The notes: generated by a model from the letters alone, not told the origin. A stretch of 64,000 nucleotides of DNA from Clostridia bacterium (GCA_017456905.1 JAFTIL010000021.1:1-64000); one strand, 5' to 3'. Shown: positions 33,335-41,992, counted from the first letter of the stretch. Made by a program: numbers and translations.

Positions 33335-34675
33335 TTATTTTTTGAAAATAATTTTCTGTCTGAGCTGTGTGGCCACGTTGTCAGGGGTTTTGTAGAACTT
33401 CACCAGGGGCACCAGCTTATGTCCGTGGCGCTCGGCTACGGGCTTGGGCATCTCCCAACCTTGGGTGTCTATACCCTCGGGGAGAGATACCTCGCACAGC
33501 ACCAGGTCGCCGCACATATAGCGGCCGAACTCGTCGTGAACGATCCAAAGCTGACCATTCTCCTTGCGTTCGATCTCATAGTAAAGCATATCCACGTTTT
33601 CGTGGATGTACCAAAGTCCCTCAGCCAGACGCATGGTGCAGCAGAAGGGAGCCTCGTAGGTCAGCAGATACAGAGACTCATGCCCTTTGCTGTCGGGGAT
33701 GGTGATGGCATCGGTGCCCGCACCGCCGTTGGAACGCTGAGCGGAGGCCAGACCGTTGTGGAAGATACGGGCGGCACAGCGGCGGTAGCTGTCCTTGCGA
33801 GTGATCTTGTAAAGCTCCAAGGCTACCATGAGGGAGTCTACGATGGCACAGGGCTCTGTCCAGGTGTCGGGACGACCCCACCAGTTGAGGTTCTGATAGG
33901 CCGCGTCCATGCCCTTGCCAAAGGCGTAGAGGTGGAAAATATCCTTGGCGGCAATAAAATATTTGGAATCCTCGGTGAGATTGTAGAGGCGGAGCATACC
34001 GCGGGCGGCGGTGAGGGTACAGTGGGTCTGTACCTTGAGGGCTACCTTGTCGATGCTGCTGTAGACCCCGATCATCTCGTCCAAAAGCGCCAGCACGCGG
34101 GCATCCCCCGTGATCTTGTATACGTGGGATAGACCGTCAATGCTCATGAAGGCGCAACCCACGTCGGTGGATAAGATCCAGTTGCCCATGACGGTGGCAG
34201 AATGGCCGCTGACACCGCCGTCGGAGGTGTCACGATCCACGGGATAGGTGCGATACTTACCCTTGGTGGGCAAAAACAGCCCTTCAGTAATAGAGATCAG
34301 AGCCTTCAGGGAAAATTCGTCTCTGAACTGCTCGTAATGCTCGCAAAGACCGCGCAGGAGCCAGGAATGACCCGAGAGCTGTTGCTCGTGGATCATCTCT
34401 CCCGCGGCAGGGCCGAAATACAGAGATTCGTTGGTGTGCTTGGGCATCTCTTGGAGCAGAGGCTCCATGGCGGGATTTTTCTCTCGCGTCATTTTATAGT
34501 GGCTGACAAAGGCCAGAAGGGCGCGGCCTTCCTTGTCACCGGGCCAGTCGGCATCGGGGGCTTGGAAAACATCGGGAAGCTGATAGTAGGATTCGCGGAG
34601 ACGCTGAGCATTGAGTCGGATGCGGGCCTGCACCTCGGGGGAGTAGGGGGCATCGGGTGTTTCGCGGTGGATCAT
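33335..34675 (-). CDS. Distant GH127/DUF1680-like protein with zinc-site Glu-x-Cys and Cys-Cys
   Basis: 446 residues, mostly helical, no signal peptide. 'TWTEPCAIVDSL' places Glu274 and Cys276 in an E-x-C pair, and 'APFCCTMRLAEG' places Cys345-Cys346; the established GH127 beta-L-arabinofuranosidase HypBA1 uses exactly E-x-C and C-C to hold its catalytic zinc, with similar spacing. 'RIFHNGLASAQ' also fits the family. Overall similarity is low, so the sugar substrate is open. First gene of a three-gene unit with VOC and deacetylase proteins. Confidence 0.62.
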   Translation of the reverse strand: MIHRETPDAPYSPEVQARIRLNAQRLRESYYQLPDVFQAPDADWPGDKEGRALLAFVSHYKMTREKNPAMEPLLQEMPKHTNESLYFGPAAGEMIHEQQLSGHSWLLRGLCEHYEQFRDEFSLKALISITEGLFLPTKGKYRTYPVDRDTSDGGVSGHSATVMGNWILSTDVGCAFMSIDGLSHVYKITGDARVLALLDEMIGVYSSIDKVALKVQTHCTLTAARGMLRLYNLTEDSKYFIAAKDIFHLYAFGKGMDAAYQNLNWWGRPDTWTEPCAIVDSLMVALELYKITRKDSYRRCAARIFHNGLASAQRSNGGAGTDAITIPDSKGHESLYLLTYEAPFCCTMRLAEGLWYIHENVDMLYYEIERKENGQLWIVHDEFGRYMCGDLVLCEVSLPEGIDTQGWEMPKPVAERHGHKLVPLVKFYKTPDNVATQLRQKIIFKK

Positions 34676-34691
34676 ATGTACCTCTGTAATA

Positions 34692-34806
34692 GTGAAATTT
34701 GTCGCTGCGCGACAAGTGAAATATGCCTACGGCACATGAAATACGTTATGCGTGTGAAATTTGCCGCTTGAGCGGCAAGCGAATGTATATTTCGCTACGC
34801 GAAATA
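34692..34806. repeat. Array of five tandem mini-hairpins with GTGAAAT spacers
   Basis: Five consecutive units, each opening with a GTGAAAT-like heptamer followed by a short stem-loop of different sequence: TTGTCGC/GCGACAA, TGCC/GGCA, ACG/CGT, TTGCCGC/GCGGCAA and TTTCGC/GCGAAA. The spacers are conserved and the stems are not, so structure rather than sequence repeats. It sits upstream of the GH127-like gene start. Confidence 0.75.
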
Positions 34807-34836
34807 AATTTAATCGTGGCATTAAAAGATATGGTT

Positions 34837-35034
34837 GTGGGGTAGGGGCCCCACATGGGCGGTCAACGCATTTTGGGGTAAGATACGAACTGCCCTCGAC
34901 AGATCAAGAATATATCTCTCCCTTTCGGGTATTCGATCTCTTGGTCAATTCTTTGTTTTTGAAAGTTCTTGGAGGTCCAGGAACCTTCTTTTAAGAAGGT
35001 TCCTGGTGGGGTCAAGGGGCAACGCCCCTTGCGT
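34837..35034 (-). repeat. Intergenic 3'-end repeat, copy E
   Basis: Begins 5 bases after the serine hydrolase stop with a small extra stem (AAGGGGC/GCCCCTT), then AGGAACCTTCTT/AAGAAGGTTCCT, the 'ccaagaactttc' block, 'ttgaccaagagatcgaatacccgaaaggg', 'tgtcgagggcag' and GTGGGG/CCCCAC. One of the best-preserved copies. Confidence 0.9.
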
Positions 35035-35039
35035 TCTTC

Positions 35040-36197
35040 TCATTCCAAAGCCGCATACACGTCCTGTTCGAAGTAGGAGGAGGTCTGGGAGCCCGCGCCG
35101 CCGTCGTAGCGGGAGTTTTTCATGTAGACAGCGGTGATCTTGTTGGCAGGGTCTACCCAGAAGTGAGAGCCGTAAGCACCGCTCCATCCAAAGCAACCCT
35201 TGGGCATCCAATGCTCTTCGGTAATGACGCGGACACCGAGGCCCCAGCGCTCTCTGACGGGCATAACCTCAAAGGGGACCCAAGGCGTACCCATTTCGCG
35301 GATGAGGGCTTCGGGGACGAGCTGTGTACCGTCGGGTAGTCTGCCGCTGTCAGCCAGCATCTCTGCAAATTTGACATAATCGGGCAGGGTAGAGCAGAGA
35401 CCCGCACCGCCCGAGAACCAGGTAATGGGGAAATTCTCGAAAATACAGCCGGGGATGGTGGCACTGTCTTCGCTGATGCCAACGCCGTTTTCTTCGCGGC
35501 GGCTGTGCATGACGATAAAGCGAGACCACTGATCGTCGGTGGGGATAAAGGTGGTGTCGACCATGTCGAGAGGCTTAAAGATCTCTTTCGTGACAAACTC
35601 GTTGTAAGGCATGCCCGAGGTCAGCTCTACGAGACGGGCGCAGACGTCAAAAGCGGCGGTTGCGCTATACATCTGGGCTTCGGTGGGTTGGAAATCCAGC
35701 TTAAGGGTAGAAAAATAATTGACAATATGCGCCAGGTCCTGCCTGTCCTCGTCGGTGCCAAGCCCCTGACGGTTGCCCAGATCTCCCGCGTGGAGACCAT
35801 TCTGATGGCTGAGCAGCATACGGGGGGTGAGTAGCCGCTTGGCGGGCTCCTTAGCCACCACCTTGTCATCCTTCAATTCACCCACCCACATATCCGAAAA
35901 CTGCGGGAGCAGATTTGTGATGGGCGCGTCCAGATCCAAAAGCCCGCGGGATACCTGAATGAGCACCGCGATGGCGGTGATAGGCTTGGTCATGGATGCC
36001 AGGCGGAAGATGGTGTGGTCTCCGTCGTCCATGGGGATCTTGAGGGTTTGATTTTTGTAACCGAAGTATTTTTTGTAGACCTCTTTGCCGTCCTGCATGA
36101 CGCACAGACCCGCACCGCCCACGCGGCCGTTGGCCTGATCGTCAGCCATTCTTTTGTCCAAAAGCTCGGCCAGAAGCTGAGAATTAAGCTGCTTCAT
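35040..36197 (-). CDS. Serine hydrolase of the beta-lactamase/DD-peptidase (class C) family
   Basis: 385 residues from ATG 36197 (AAAGGA upstream; the open frame to 36236 has no start signal). The nucleophile motif is Ser68-Met-Thr-Lys71 in 'RLASMTKPITA'. The Tyr motif is Tyr177-Ser-Ala rather than the usual Tyr-x-Asn. 'GCFGWSGAYGSHFWVDP' near the end takes the place of the third motif. No signal peptide, so probably an intracellular esterase or beta-lactamase-like hydrolase rather than a resistance enzyme. Own promoter at 36256-36284. Confidence 0.86.
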   Translation of the reverse strand: MKQLNSQLLAELLDKRMADDQANGRVGGAGLCVMQDGKEVYKKYFGYKNQTLKIPMDDGDHTIFRLASMTKPITAIAVLIQVSRGLLDLDAPITNLLPQFSDMWVGELKDDKVVAKEPAKRLLTPRMLLSHQNGLHAGDLGNRQGLGTDEDRQDLAHIVNYFSTLKLDFQPTEAQMYSATAAFDVCARLVELTSGMPYNEFVTKEIFKPLDMVDTTFIPTDDQWSRFIVMHSRREENGVGISEDSATIPGCIFENFPITWFSGGAGLCSTLPDYVKFAEMLADSGRLPDGTQLVPEALIREMGTPWVPFEVMPVRERWGLGVRVITEEHWMPKGCFGWSGAYGSHFWVDPANKITAVYMKNSRYDGGAGSQTSSYFEQDVYAALE

Positions 36198-36255
36198 TTG
36201 ACGTGAATTCCTTTCTTGGAGAGGAGGGGCGTACACTCCCCCTCATTATAAAAAT

Positions 36256-36284
36256 ATTGTATCATACCGCCCATGATTTGTCAA
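36256..36284 (-). promoter_or_regulatory. Promoter of the serine hydrolase gene
   Basis: TTGACA (36284-36279), 17-base spacer, TACAAT (36261-36256), about 60 bases before the start codon. Confidence 0.88.
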
Positions 36285-36316
36285 TAGAATTACTCTTATT
36301 TTGGAGGATATAAACA

Positions 36317-36352
36317 GAAAAATCCCACCTTCGTACTCGTCGAAAGTGGGAT
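36317..36352 (-). terminator. Terminator after rnhA
   Basis: Minus-strand stem ATCCCAC/GTGGGAT, extended by TTTCG/CGAAG, followed by TTTTTC, 22 bases past the rnhA stop. Confidence 0.85.
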
Positions 36353-36374
36353 GCTCGCAGGCGGCTTGCCCGGT

Positions 36375-36827
36375 TTATTCCTTGATATATTTCTCTGCCT
36401 CGGCGACGGCCATTTCGTCGCACCGCTCGTTGTAGGGATGTCCCGCATGGCCCTTGACCCAAACGAAGGTGACGGTGTGGATCTCCAAAAGCTCCAAAAG
36501 GCGTCCCCACAGCTCGGGGTTGAGGGCGGGGGACTTGTCGGCTTTTTTCCAGCCTCTCGCCCGCCAGGATACTGCCCATCCTTTGGTGATGCCGTCGGTG
36601 AGGTATTTGGAGTCGGAGGTCAGAGTGACCTCGCAGGGGCGTTTCAGCGCCTCCAATGCCTTGATGGCGGCGGTCAGTTCCATGCGGTTGTTGGTGGTTT
36701 GGGCCTCTCCGCCGTGAAGCTCGCGCTCCTTTCCTTGGCAGACCAGCACGGCTCCCCAGCCGCCGGGGCCGGGATTGCCCTTGCAGGCACCGTCGGTATA
36801 AATATCAACGTGGATGAGTGTAGACAT
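36375..36827 (-). CDS. rnhA: Ribonuclease HI
   Basis: Cleaves RNA in RNA-DNA hybrids. 150 residues; the four acidic catalytic residues are Asp12 ('[15 protein letters not shown]'), Glu50 ('NNRMELTAA'), Asp72 ('TLTSDSKYL') and Asp137 ('NERCDEMA'). The handle region is present ('[12 protein letters not shown]'). Located 54 bases downstream of the asparaginase gene, apparently co-transcribed. Confidence 0.97.
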   Translation of the reverse strand: MSTLIHVDIYTDGACKGNPGPGGWGAVLVCQGKERELHGGEAQTTNNRMELTAAIKALEALKRPCEVTLTSDSKYLTDGITKGWAVSWRARGWKKADKSPALNPELWGRLLELLEIHTVTFVWVKGHAGHPYNERCDEMAVAEAEKYIKE

Positions 36828-36881
36828 GGGATGCTCCTTTTGTTGTGATGTTCAAATGAGGTAGAGGCTCTTCACATTCTT

Positions 36882-37862
36882 TTACATATCTCCCTTCAGC
36901 GCTCTGGTAAACGCCGTGGGGAAATCCTCTTGGGTCAAGGCCCACATAGCGGCGGCGAAGGTGGCCTCTACGGGAACGTCTCGGGTAGTGATGACACGTT
37001 CTCCGCAGGCTTCGGCGATGCGACGGCCCACGCGGTAGACGGTGAAATCACAGGTGCCGTAAGGCACTTGGGAGGTGAGAATGAGCCAAAGACCGTTGTC
37101 GGCCAGCTCGGTGAGAATGGGGGTCAGGGTGTCGGGAATACCGCCGATGCCCACGCCCTCGACCACCAAAGCATCCAGCCCCTCGGCCATACGGGAAATG
37201 AGGGCAGGGGACATACCCGGGGTCAGATGCGCCAACGCCACGTTGGTGTTCAGCTTGTCGGACAGTCCTGCCGCCGGATATCGAACGGGCGCGGTGTGGG
37301 GGGTGATCATGACTCGCCCTGCGCGGATAGTGGCACGGTCGGGACAATTCACGCTCTCAAATGCGTCGGTGTCGGTGGTGTGGCGCTTTCTTGCGCGCAG
37401 ACCGCGGATGACACGTCCGGCGAAAACAATGTGCACACCTCTCGCCTCGGGATGGCAGGCCCAAGTAAAGGCATCCGCCAGATTAACGGGGGCATCCGAT
37501 CCGCGCTGTCCCATGGGGATCTGAGAACCCGTCAGTACGATGGGCTTGGGGCTGTTGCGCATGAGACAGGACAGAGCGGCTGAGGCGTAGGCCAGGGTGT
37601 CTGTGCCGTGGGTGATGATAAAGCCGTCGTATTTATCGTAATCCCGATGGATGACCGCGGCCACGCCTTGCCACTCCACAGGGGTCATGTCGGTGCTGTC
37701 CAGACGGTACAGATCGAGGGTGGCGGTGTCGCAGATCTCGGAAATACGGGGAACGTGGCGCAATAGATCCGCCGCCGAAAGAACGGGGACAAGACCTCGG
37801 CCGCGGTCACGGCAGACAATGGTGCCGCCGGTGGATATGAGTAGGATTTTTTTGCGTTCCAT
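36882..37862 (-). CDS. Type I-like L-asparaginase
   Basis: Hydrolyses asparagine to aspartate and ammonia. 326 residues from ATG 37862; nucleophile Thr in 'STGGTI' (10-15), second Thr-Asp in 'ITHGTDTLAYAS', and 'TGSQIPMGQRGSDAP'. No signal peptide, so cytoplasmic. A GTG nine bases upstream is an alternative start; a weak AGAAAG lies before it. Followed by rnhA. Confidence 0.93.
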   Translation of the reverse strand: MERKKILLISTGGTIVCRDRGRGLVPVLSAADLLRHVPRISEICDTATLDLYRLDSTDMTPVEWQGVAAVIHRDYDKYDGFIITHGTDTLAYASAALSCLMRNSPKPIVLTGSQIPMGQRGSDAPVNLADAFTWACHPEARGVHIVFAGRVIRGLRARKRHTTDTDAFESVNCPDRATIRAGRVMITPHTAPVRYPAAGLSDKLNTNVALAHLTPGMSPALISRMAEGLDALVVEGVGIGGIPDTLTPILTELADNGLWLILTSQVPYGTCDFTVYRVGRRIAEACGERVITTRDVPVEATFAAAMWALTQEDFPTAFTRALKGDM

Positions 37863-37924
37863 GTTGGACACTTTCTGAATGATGAAATTTTAACGGGAGG
37901 AGCAAGCCTCTCCCCTACATCTGA

Positions 37925-38180
37925 ATGGGGCAGGGGCCCCATGGGGGTATAGAAATACTTTCCGCTATTGGATCTCTACCCAAAAATATTTTTATTTTAA
38001 AAGTTCTTGGAGGGGGTAGCGAAGCGGCGACGCGGTACTGAATGACAGCCCGGTGGGCTGTCAGAGCCGCGGCGTGACCGAGCCGCAGCGAGACCAGGGG
38101 GGAATGCAAGCCATGCCTTCGGCATGCTTGCCCCGAGCTTTGGCGAGGAGCTTCTTACAAGAAGGTTCCCCCTTGTGTTC
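37925..38180 (-). repeat. Intergenic 3'-end repeat, copy F, with an inserted GC-rich module
   Basis: Begins 5 bases after the stop at 38186 and ends with ATGGGG/CCCCAT. Between the first hairpin arm and the 'ccaagaacttttaaaat' block it carries about 130 extra bases: a 'gcatgccgaaggcatggc' hairpin and the GC-rich module at 38016-38094. The arms of the first hairpin (GGGGGAACCTTCTT and AAGAAGCTCC) are therefore closely spaced while the rest is pushed apart. Confidence 0.82.
38016..38094 (-). repeat. GC-rich repeat module, second copy
   Basis: About 79 bases matching the reverse complement of 11826-11902, including 'gtagcgaagcggcgacgcgg' and 'gcggcgtgaccgagccgca'. Central stem GACAGCCCG/GGGCTGTC. 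Nested inside copy F. Confidence 0.75.
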
Positions 38181-38185
38181 TCTTT

Positions 38186-39148
38186 TTAATCAATATCCTC
38201 AAACACTTCCTCGGGGCGCTTTTGCAGGAGGGCGGGGTTCTCGGCGAAGCGGCGCATGAGCTTGAAGGCGGACGCAAAGTAATAGCCGTCGCAGATGCGC
38301 TCGTCGGTGACCACCTTGAGGTCGATGAGACGGCGGGTCTTGAGGGTGCCGTCGTTTTGGGGCTCCTTGACGGTGCGCTTGATGCCGTAAGCTACGAAAA
38401 TGGGCAGATTACCAAAGTTGTAGATGTGATGGTAGATGGGCTTGATACCCAGAGAGCCCATGCTGGTGATGATCATACTGCCGTGGAAGGGGCTGACACC
38501 CGTGAGGAATTTGGGGAGCCATCCATGATAATCCAGCCAATTTAAAAGCTTGACCACCCCGCGCAAGATGGGGCGGGGAAGGTTGGCCAGGGTGTTGGCG
38601 GTCTTGTCAAAATCACTGCCCAACTCGGCATTTTCCTTTTCCTTGGCCACCACGGCATTGAATTTGTCGTAGATCTCCTCGATAGTATCATCGGGTTCGA
38701 AATACACTTTTATACAGGTGTCGGGAGAGTCGAGAGACATTTCCTTCTTGATGGTCATGACCACCTCGATGTTATTGCGGGCATAGATCCGCTGTCCGTT
38801 GACAAAACGGTTGATGCCGGGCTTTTGGGATACGGTACGAACGTAGGCTGCCAGCATGATATGCAAAAAGCTGAAATTTTCGTAGCCTGCGGCGATCATG
38901 TCCTTGATAAAGACGTCGGCGCGGGTCACATCCAGAGTCTCGGCAAAGGTGTTCAAAGCGTCGCACCGCATGGGCATGATGAAGGGCATGAACTTGTTCA
39001 TGGCATTGAGGGTGCGCAGATGGCGGCCTTCCTTACGGTCGGTGAAACGCTTTTTGCGCTTGACGGGTATGTAAGTGCGGGGCTGCACGGCCTTTTCCTC
39101 CTTGGCTTCGGCTGTCTCGGGGGTCTTATCCAGCAGGGATGTCGACAT
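38186..39148 (-). CDS. Stand-alone 2-oxoacid dehydrogenase E2/CAT-like acyltransferase domain, catalytic His replaced
   Basis: 320 residues from ATG 39148 (AAGGAG upstream; an in-frame ATG at 39169 lacks one). After a charged 60-residue tail the protein is a chloramphenicol-acetyltransferase-like fold ('FMPFIMPMRCDALNTF', 'FLHIMLAAYVRT', 'GSMIITSMGSLGIKP'). There is no lipoyl domain. The family's HxxxDG motif reads Glu-Arg-Ile-Cys-Asp-Gly here, so the general-base His is missing. It may bind an acyl-CoA without the classic chemistry, or be a structural relative. Single gene with its own promoter. Confidence 0.75.
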   Translation of the reverse strand: MSTSLLDKTPETAEAKEEKAVQPRTYIPVKRKKRFTDRKEGRHLRTLNAMNKFMPFIMPMRCDALNTFAETLDVTRADVFIKDMIAAGYENFSFLHIMLAAYVRTVSQKPGINRFVNGQRIYARNNIEVVMTIKKEMSLDSPDTCIKVYFEPDDTIEEIYDKFNAVVAKEKENAELGSDFDKTANTLANLPRPILRGVVKLLNWLDYHGWLPKFLTGVSPFHGSMIITSMGSLGIKPIYHHIYNFGNLPIFVAYGIKRTVKEPQNDGTLKTRRLIDLKVVTDERICDGYYFASAFKLMRRFAENPALLQKRPEEVFEDID

Positions 39149-39193
39149 AGGCGTTCTCCTTGTTTTCATAGAGTAAGGGGTTTTTCTGTCTAT

Positions 39194-39222
39194 ATTATAG
39201 CCGATTTCTGTCGAAAGTGCAA
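39194..39222 (-). promoter_or_regulatory. Promoter of the E2-like gene
   Basis: TTGCAC (39222-39217), 17-base spacer, TATAAT (39199-39194). Confidence 0.82.
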
Positions 39223-39263
39223 GGGAGTATTGTTAACTGAATGTAAAGTATTTTGCTTCTGTC

Positions 39264-39295
39264 CAAAAACACCTCCCCGAAACGGGGAGGTGTTT
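39264..39295 (-). terminator. Terminator after the solute-binding protein gene
   Basis: Stem AACACCTCCCCG/CGGGGAGGTGTT with a 3-base loop and T5 on the minus strand, 11 bases past the stop. Confidence 0.95.
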
Positions 39296-39306
39296 GGACG
39301 TGAGAA

Positions 39307-40818
39307 TTATTGGCTGATGTGCTTCAGAATGTTCTGGATCTGTCTGTCGAAGCGCTTGGAGTTGGAAGTATACTTAGAAGAGAAATTATCGGTGTTGCCG
39401 ATAACGCAATCCGAGAACAGGCTGGAAAAGCCCAGGTCGGTGAAGTACATGGCCATATCGTATGTACGGTTTTGGAAGATCAGATCAAGCATTTCTGCGG
39501 AATCAGGATCACGGACGTTACGGCTGGTAAGCATGGTGTCGTAGTAAGCGGGCTTGACCAGCTTGTAGGACAGCACGACGTAAGCCTCAAGAACCTCCTC
39601 AAACTGCTGGTTCTCGATCTCGTCTACGATGGAGGTGGGAATGCTGAGGGTAGAGCCGATGTCATGGGTCCAGGTCAGATAGTTGGGCTGTTCCTTGTCA
39701 AACTTGGGCACAGGAACCACGCCGTAGTCACCCTCCATGGTCTGATTCAGTGCGCGGAGATAGCTGGCGGCTTCACAGTAGAAGAGGCCACGCTCTTGCA
39801 CGAAAATGTCACGGGAGAAGGGCTCATTGCCGGGCTTGGCCACGTACGAGGAATTGTTTTCATGAACGATAGCCTGAGCCTTTTCGAGTACCTGTGCGGC
39901 TTTTTCAAGCTGATTGCTCAACGCCAATTCGGGATAATCCATGTCGCGGCTGTTGGCTACGTACCGCAGACCCGCGCCATAGAAGAGGGTGTTACCGATG
40001 GAACTGGGAGCAGAGAAGCCGTAGGTATCCTTTTCGTCCCAAACACCGTTACCGTCGCTGTCGGCGGACACGCTCTGGATGATGGTGTTAAAGTGATCCA
40101 AGGTCCAATCGCCGTTTCTGACGGTGGTGTAAGGATCTTCGATCTTAGCTTCCTGCTGGAGTGTCTTGTTGAACATGAAGACGAAGGTTACGTCGTCGTC
40201 CACAATGTTGTGAGCGCCGTTCATGAAGAATATGTTGCCGTCAAGAGCGAAATCCAACGTACCGGGATCCCACCAGGGCTTTTCGTAGTCGATGGCCATT
40301 TCCAGGTAGTTGTAAAGATAACCCGAGGTGGCCATTTTGGCGGTGATGGATGCTGGGGCGGTGATCAGCGCGTAGTCGCCTGCGTTGGTCTGACATTCGG
40401 CACTGACCTGGGTGGTGACGCCGGCGGTGGTGGTGGGAGAGGGGACGAAGGTAAGGTGGCAACGGTCTTCGAACAGAATGTTTCTTTCGTAGACCGCGTC
40501 GTTGATCACGGCACTGCTGGTTTGGTCGGAGGCTTCTGCCTCAGCTTCAACCTCTTCGGCATAGCCTGCGATATCGCTGACGAAAAGAATGCAGAAGTCA
40601 TCTCCGCCCCAGTCAATGTCGGTAAGGCGGTCGAGGGCTTCCTCCGCGGGGTCAACGGTCTCGACTTCTGTTTCGGCGTTGTCGCCGTTGCCACTGCCGG
40701 AGGGTGCGTTGGTTTGTGCCTGAGTTTCATCGGGCTCGGTGGTCTCGCCGCAAGCGGCGAGGGTGCTCACCAGCATAAGAACGGCCAATATAAGACTTAA
40801 GATCTTGCAGAATTTCAT
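39307..40818 (-). CDS. Extracellular solute-binding lipoprotein (ABC transporter, family 1-like)
   Basis: 503 residues; lipobox 'TLAACGE' (Cys about 23), a Glu/Thr/Asn-rich linker (25-60), then a two-lobed binding-protein fold with 'GNGVWDEKDTYGFSAPSS', typical of carbohydrate-binding partners of CUT-type transporters, and 'GVVPVPKFDKEQPNYLTW'. The ligand is probably a sugar or oligosaccharide. No permease or ATPase gene is adjacent, so it is an orphan binding protein here. AGGAGGA precedes ATG; promoter at 40859-40887. Confidence 0.85.
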   Translation of the reverse strand: MKFCKILSLILAVLMLVSTLAACGETTEPDETQAQTNAPSGSGNGDNAETEVETVDPAEEALDRLTDIDWGGDDFCILFVSDIAGYAEEVEAEAEASDQTSSAVINDAVYERNILFEDRCHLTFVPSPTTTAGVTTQVSAECQTNAGDYALITAPASITAKMATSGYLYNYLEMAIDYEKPWWDPGTLDFALDGNIFFMNGAHNIVDDDVTFVFMFNKTLQQEAKIEDPYTTVRNGDWTLDHFNTIIQSVSADSDGNGVWDEKDTYGFSAPSSIGNTLFYGAGLRYVANSRDMDYPELALSNQLEKAAQVLEKAQAIVHENNSSYVAKPGNEPFSRDIFVQERGLFYCEAASYLRALNQTMEGDYGVVPVPKFDKEQPNYLTWTHDIGSTLSIPTSIVDEIENQQFEEVLEAYVVLSYKLVKPAYYDTMLTSRNVRDPDSAEMLDLIFQNRTYDMAMYFTDLGFSSLFSDCVIGNTDNFSSKYTSNSKRFDRQIQNILKHISQ

Positions 40819-40858
40819 TTGCTTCCTCCTAATAAGAATATGGAAAAATCCACCTTAT

Positions 40859-40887
40859 ATTATATACTTTTCCTTGCGTTCTGTCAA
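40859..40887 (-). promoter_or_regulatory. Promoter of the solute-binding protein gene
   Basis: TTGACA (40887-40882), 17-base spacer, TATAAT (40864-40859). Confidence 0.9.
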
Positions 40888-40999
40888 TAGGCAAAGGCCA
40901 CAAGTGAATTTTGGTAAAATTGTGAAAAGAAACCGAAAACTAAGCCTGTCCTGGCGCATGAACGATGGAGTTACAGCGAGGGATTCGCCTGTCAGACCA

Positions 41000-41992
41000 T
41001 CACTTGATCAAGTTGAGGATGACGCCGAAGAGCCAGAGCAGCACTGCGCCAACGGCCTGAGGACAAGCAAAGGCATTTCTGATTGTGACGGGCCATTTTT
41101 TGCGGGGGATGGTGTTGAGACCCGGGGTGGAGAGCGCTTGGGGATCGTCCAAAAGACTGCGTGTGCCGCGTCGCTTCAGAATACGGGAGACCTCCCCGCA
41201 GAAAAAGGCCGAGGAGAGCAGGAGCAGGGCAATCAGAAGGATCACCAAAAGGCCGATGCTGCCCGTGCTGCGGCAGTAGCCCGACAGTCCTGCTTGAACG
41301 AAGATGCCGAACAGGTTATAACCTAAATGCACGATCATGGAGGCGATGGCGGATCTCGTTACGTAACGAACGGCGGCCAGCAAAAGCCCTGCGAAGAGAT
41401 AGACGGGAAGAGCCGTTAGGTCGAAATGCAAAAAGGCGAAAAACAGGGAAGAAAGCAGGGAGGCGTAGAGGATGCCGTGCTTTTCGTATTCGGCGCAGAG
41501 GATGCTTCGGAACATGAGCTCCTCGCAAAAGGCCGGAAGAAGACCGTAGGCCAGGATCAAACGGATGGAGGCCTCTGCGGTGCCGTCGTGTATAGAGGAG
41601 AAGGTGTCATAGAGGGTAAAGGAGGGCTGGGCGTTCATCATGCCGCAGATGAGTGCCAGCAAGGTGCATCCGCTGATGAGCATGAGGATAGCTGAGAGGA
41701 TGAGAAAAAGGTGGGATAGCGCAGGGGGGACGAGAGCCAGCTTGCCCGAGAGCGCCTTCCCTCGCAGGCGTATGTAGAGATAGGTGGGGATGGGAAAGAT
41801 CAAAAGCTGGAGCAGGATGGTGCTGAGATAGGCGTTCTCCTCTGTCAAAAGGAAGGTGTCGATGAAACGTGAGAGGAGGAGCAGGGCGTAGGAAGCAAAG
41901 ATCAGCCAGGCGGCGTATGGATTAACGGCGTGATCGCCGCGGAGAAAGGATCTGAACGCCGCTTTACGTGAAGGTTTATGATTTTGATCCAT
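41000..41992 (-). CDS. CPBP-family intramembrane protease-like protein
   Basis: 330 residues, about eight membrane segments. The CPBP (Abi/CaaX protease) motifs are 'CEELMFRS' (about 171-178, Glu-Glu-x3-Arg), 'FFAFLHFD' and 'MIVHLGYN'. Family members cleave within membranes or act in peptide maturation and immunity; the substrate here is unknown. GGAGG precedes ATG 41992, which overlaps the end of the cyclo-ligase gene by 17 bases. Third gene of the DJ-1/cyclo-ligase/CPBP unit. A second CPBP protein is at 55602. Confidence 0.88.
   Translation of the reverse strand: MDQNHKPSRKAAFRSFLRGDHAVNPYAAWLIFASYALLLLSRFIDTFLLTEENAYLSTILLQLLIFPIPTYLYIRLRGKALSGKLALVPPALSHLFLILSAILMLISGCTLLALICGMMNAQPSFTLYDTFSSIHDGTAEASIRLILAYGLLPAFCEELMFRSILCAEYEKHGILYASLLSSLFFAFLHFDLTALPVYLFAGLLLAAVRYVTRSAIASMIVHLGYNLFGIFVQAGLSGYCRSTGSIGLLVILLIALLLLSSAFFCGEVSRILKRRGTRSLLDDPQALSTPGLNTIPRKKWPVTIRNAFACPQAVGAVLLWLFGVILNLIK

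Noticed and set aside
34692..34806. Possible CRISPR array or tRNA cluster
   Set aside because: Spacers of 7 bases with variable hairpins; no fixed repeat length and no tRNA features. No tRNA or rRNA gene was recognised anywhere in the window.
35040..36197. Antibiotic-resistance beta-lactamase
   Set aside because: No signal peptide and an altered Tyr motif; class C fold alone does not indicate resistance.
39310..40800. 496-codon plus-strand frame antisense to the solute-binding protein
   Set aside because: The minus-strand gene has promoter, ribosome binding site, lipobox and terminator; the plus frame is a GC-skew shadow with Gly/Val-rich nonsense.
40888..40999. Small RNA or leader between the CPBP gene end and the solute-binding promoter
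   Set aside because: No promoter, terminator or clear stem found; treated as plain spacer.
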